This document shows positions 13,751-14,243 of a DNA stretch of 14,243 nucleotides, piece after piece. How positions within the stretch are numbered: position 1 is the stretch's first letter; each line of letters opens with the position of its first letter. This DNA is from Nitrososphaeraceae archaeon (GTDB taxonomy: Archaea; Thermoproteota; Nitrososphaeria; Nitrososphaerales; Nitrososphaeraceae), in contig JAICHH010000032.1 in the NCBI GenBank assembly GCA_025922715.1, positions 1-14,243 of the forward strand, in the 5' to 3' direction. The position numbers and the translations under genes were made by a program. The notes beneath the pieces were generated by a model that saw only the letters and a program-made list of their open reading frames with translations, ran no database searches and was not told the DNA's origin.

Positions 13751-13791
13751 TCACAATTAAGTTTAATCATAATCTTAAATAACATTCAATA

Positions 13792-14187
13792 ATGGAGTTA
13801 TTGGTTAGTATAGCGATGGATTATAACAAGTTATGTAAATCTATATTTGCTTTGCATGATGACATAAGATATGCTGGAGTAGTAGATGAAACTGGAGCCC
13901 TGCTCGCAGGAGGAATGAAAAAAGGTATAGATTCTATAGTGGATGAGGCCGGAGAAGAGCTTTATTTGGCTCAAACAGCTATCAGAAGATCCATGAGAGA
14001 GAGGTTTGATCCTACGATGGGTAAAGCAAGATTTTCCTATATTGAACGGGAGAAACTCTCTATAATCACACTATATTTGGATAATAAGGTAGTCTTAATA
14101 ACCATGGAGCCAAATATCGATTCTCATACAGCAATAGATATAGCGGAGGATTCTTTAGATATGTTAGATGGTAAAATTGATATTTAA
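13792..14187 (+). CDS. Small cytoplasmic alpha/beta protein of unknown function, probably thaumarchaeal
   Basis: The 131-residue product has no signal peptide or membrane segment. Its core is DIRYAGVVDETGALLAGGMKKGI (residues about 24-46), a strand-turn-strand of the type seen in profilin/roadblock-like sensory folds, then a helix (EELYLAQTAIRRSMRERFDP), then FSYIEREKLSIITLYLDNKVVLITMEP (81-107) as two more strands, and a final helix. It resembles a family of short proteins that I associate with Nitrososphaeria, often annotated only as a domain of unknown function. No catalytic residues stand out; a ligand-sensing or scaffold role is only a guess. ATG 13816 (MDYNKLCKSI) is a likely alternative start, because the first eight residues add little. 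The gene is less AT-rich than its flanks and looks well conserved. Confidence 0.75.
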   Translation: MELLVSIAMDYNKLCKSIFALHDDIRYAGVVDETGALLAGGMKKGIDSIVDEAGEELYLAQTAIRRSMRERFDPTMGKARFSYIEREKLSIITLYLDNKVVLITMEPNIDSHTAIDIAEDSLDMLDGKIDI

Positions 14188-14207
14188 CCATAATATAATA
14201 TTGTAGT

Positions 14208-14232
14208 AAGAATAGAGTATCTATCTATTCTT
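14208..14232 (+). terminator. Perfect 9-base-pair hairpin after the last gene
   Basis: AAGAATAGA and TCTATTCTT are exact inverted copies separated by GTATCTA, 20 bases after the stop at 14187. It may help terminate or stabilise the transcript. The downstream sequence is cut off by the window end, so a T tract cannot be checked. Confidence 0.4.
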
Positions 14233-14243
14233 CATTATTATGA

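Larger units (their letters stand above)
13211..13791. other. 581-base AT-rich gene-free region with palindromes and an ORB-like 9-mer
   Basis: This is the longest gene-free stretch. Its left part holds the promoter of the minus-strand flavoprotein gene. It also contains the 10-base palindrome ATTGATCAAT (13369-13378), an imperfect inverted repeat with arms near 13457-13467 and 13485-13495, CAGTGGAAA (13515-13523) inside a very AT-rich stretch, and an alternating ATATATGTATATATAT tract near 13597-13612. The right part contains the promoter of the next gene. I see no convincing gene, tRNA or structured RNA in it; a 37-codon open frame at 13539-13652 lacks support. Confidence 0.5.

Noticed and set aside
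1..14243. CRISPR arrays, insertion sequences, tRNA or rRNA genes, defence islands
   Set aside because: I saw no regularly spaced direct repeats, transposase motifs, tRNA-like cloverleaf sequences or defence gene sets on either strand.

Overview
The window is AT-rich (roughly 30% G+C by eye) and archaeal. It encodes archaeal/eukaryotic-type informational proteins (S27e, L44e, S19e, RNase P component 4, Nep1, PDCD5, Orc1/Cdc6), the archaeal nucleotidyltransferase CobY, and secreted proteins of a kind I associate with Nitrososphaeria (Thaumarchaeota). TATA-like boxes lie about 25-40 bases before several start codons, as expected for the short-leader or leaderless mRNAs of that group. I infer a low-GC thaumarchaeon, possibly an ammonia oxidiser, but no ammonia-oxidation gene is in the window and I cannot fix the genus.

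Layout. (1) Positions 3-3532, + strand: a tight late-cobalamin cluster, with the tail of a threonine-phosphate-decarboxylase-like gene, a shortened cobQ, cbiB, a cobS interrupted by an in-frame TGA, and cobY. Neighbours overlap or nearly touch. (2) Positions 3566-4058, - strand: L44e and S27e, convergent with cobY. (3) Positions 4277-4423, + strand: a 48-residue one-helix membrane protein with its own promoter and T-rich terminator. (4) Positions 4501-6368, - strand: RNase P component 4, S19e, PDCD5, and then a PD-(D/E)XK nuclease-like protein. (5) Positions 6469-8624, + strand: Nep1 rRNA methyltransferase, then a large secreted protein. (6) Positions 8734-11254, + strand: a Trm112-like/methyltransferase fusion, then orc1/cdc6 overlapping a small winged-helix gene by four bases. 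(7) Positions 11438-11956, + strand: a small secreted protein with an acidic tail. (8) Positions 12047-13210, - strand: a sulfide:quinone-reductase-like flavoprotein. (9) Positions 13211-13791: the longest gene-free stretch, AT-rich, with palindromes and one origin-box-like 9-mer. (10) Positions 13792-14187, + strand: a small conserved-looking protein of unknown function, followed by a hairpin.

How the genes fit together. The cobalamin enzymes form one late pathway: aminopropanol phosphate supply, side-chain amidation (CobQ), aminopropanol attachment (CbiB), GMP activation (CobY) and nucleotide-loop closure (CobS). Two of the steps look damaged or remodelled. CobQ has lost its whole glutaminase domain but seems to keep the extreme C-terminal helix of the full-length enzyme. 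CobS aligns end to end in one frame except for a single TGA. The pathway may be decaying, CobQ may have become ammonia-dependent, or the assembly may contain errors. The rest is mostly housekeeping. The orc1/cdc6-winged-helix pair and the long AT-rich gap about 2 kb downstream make the right half a reasonable place to look for a replication origin. I found no CRISPR array, insertion sequence, tRNA or rRNA, and no clear new defence system.
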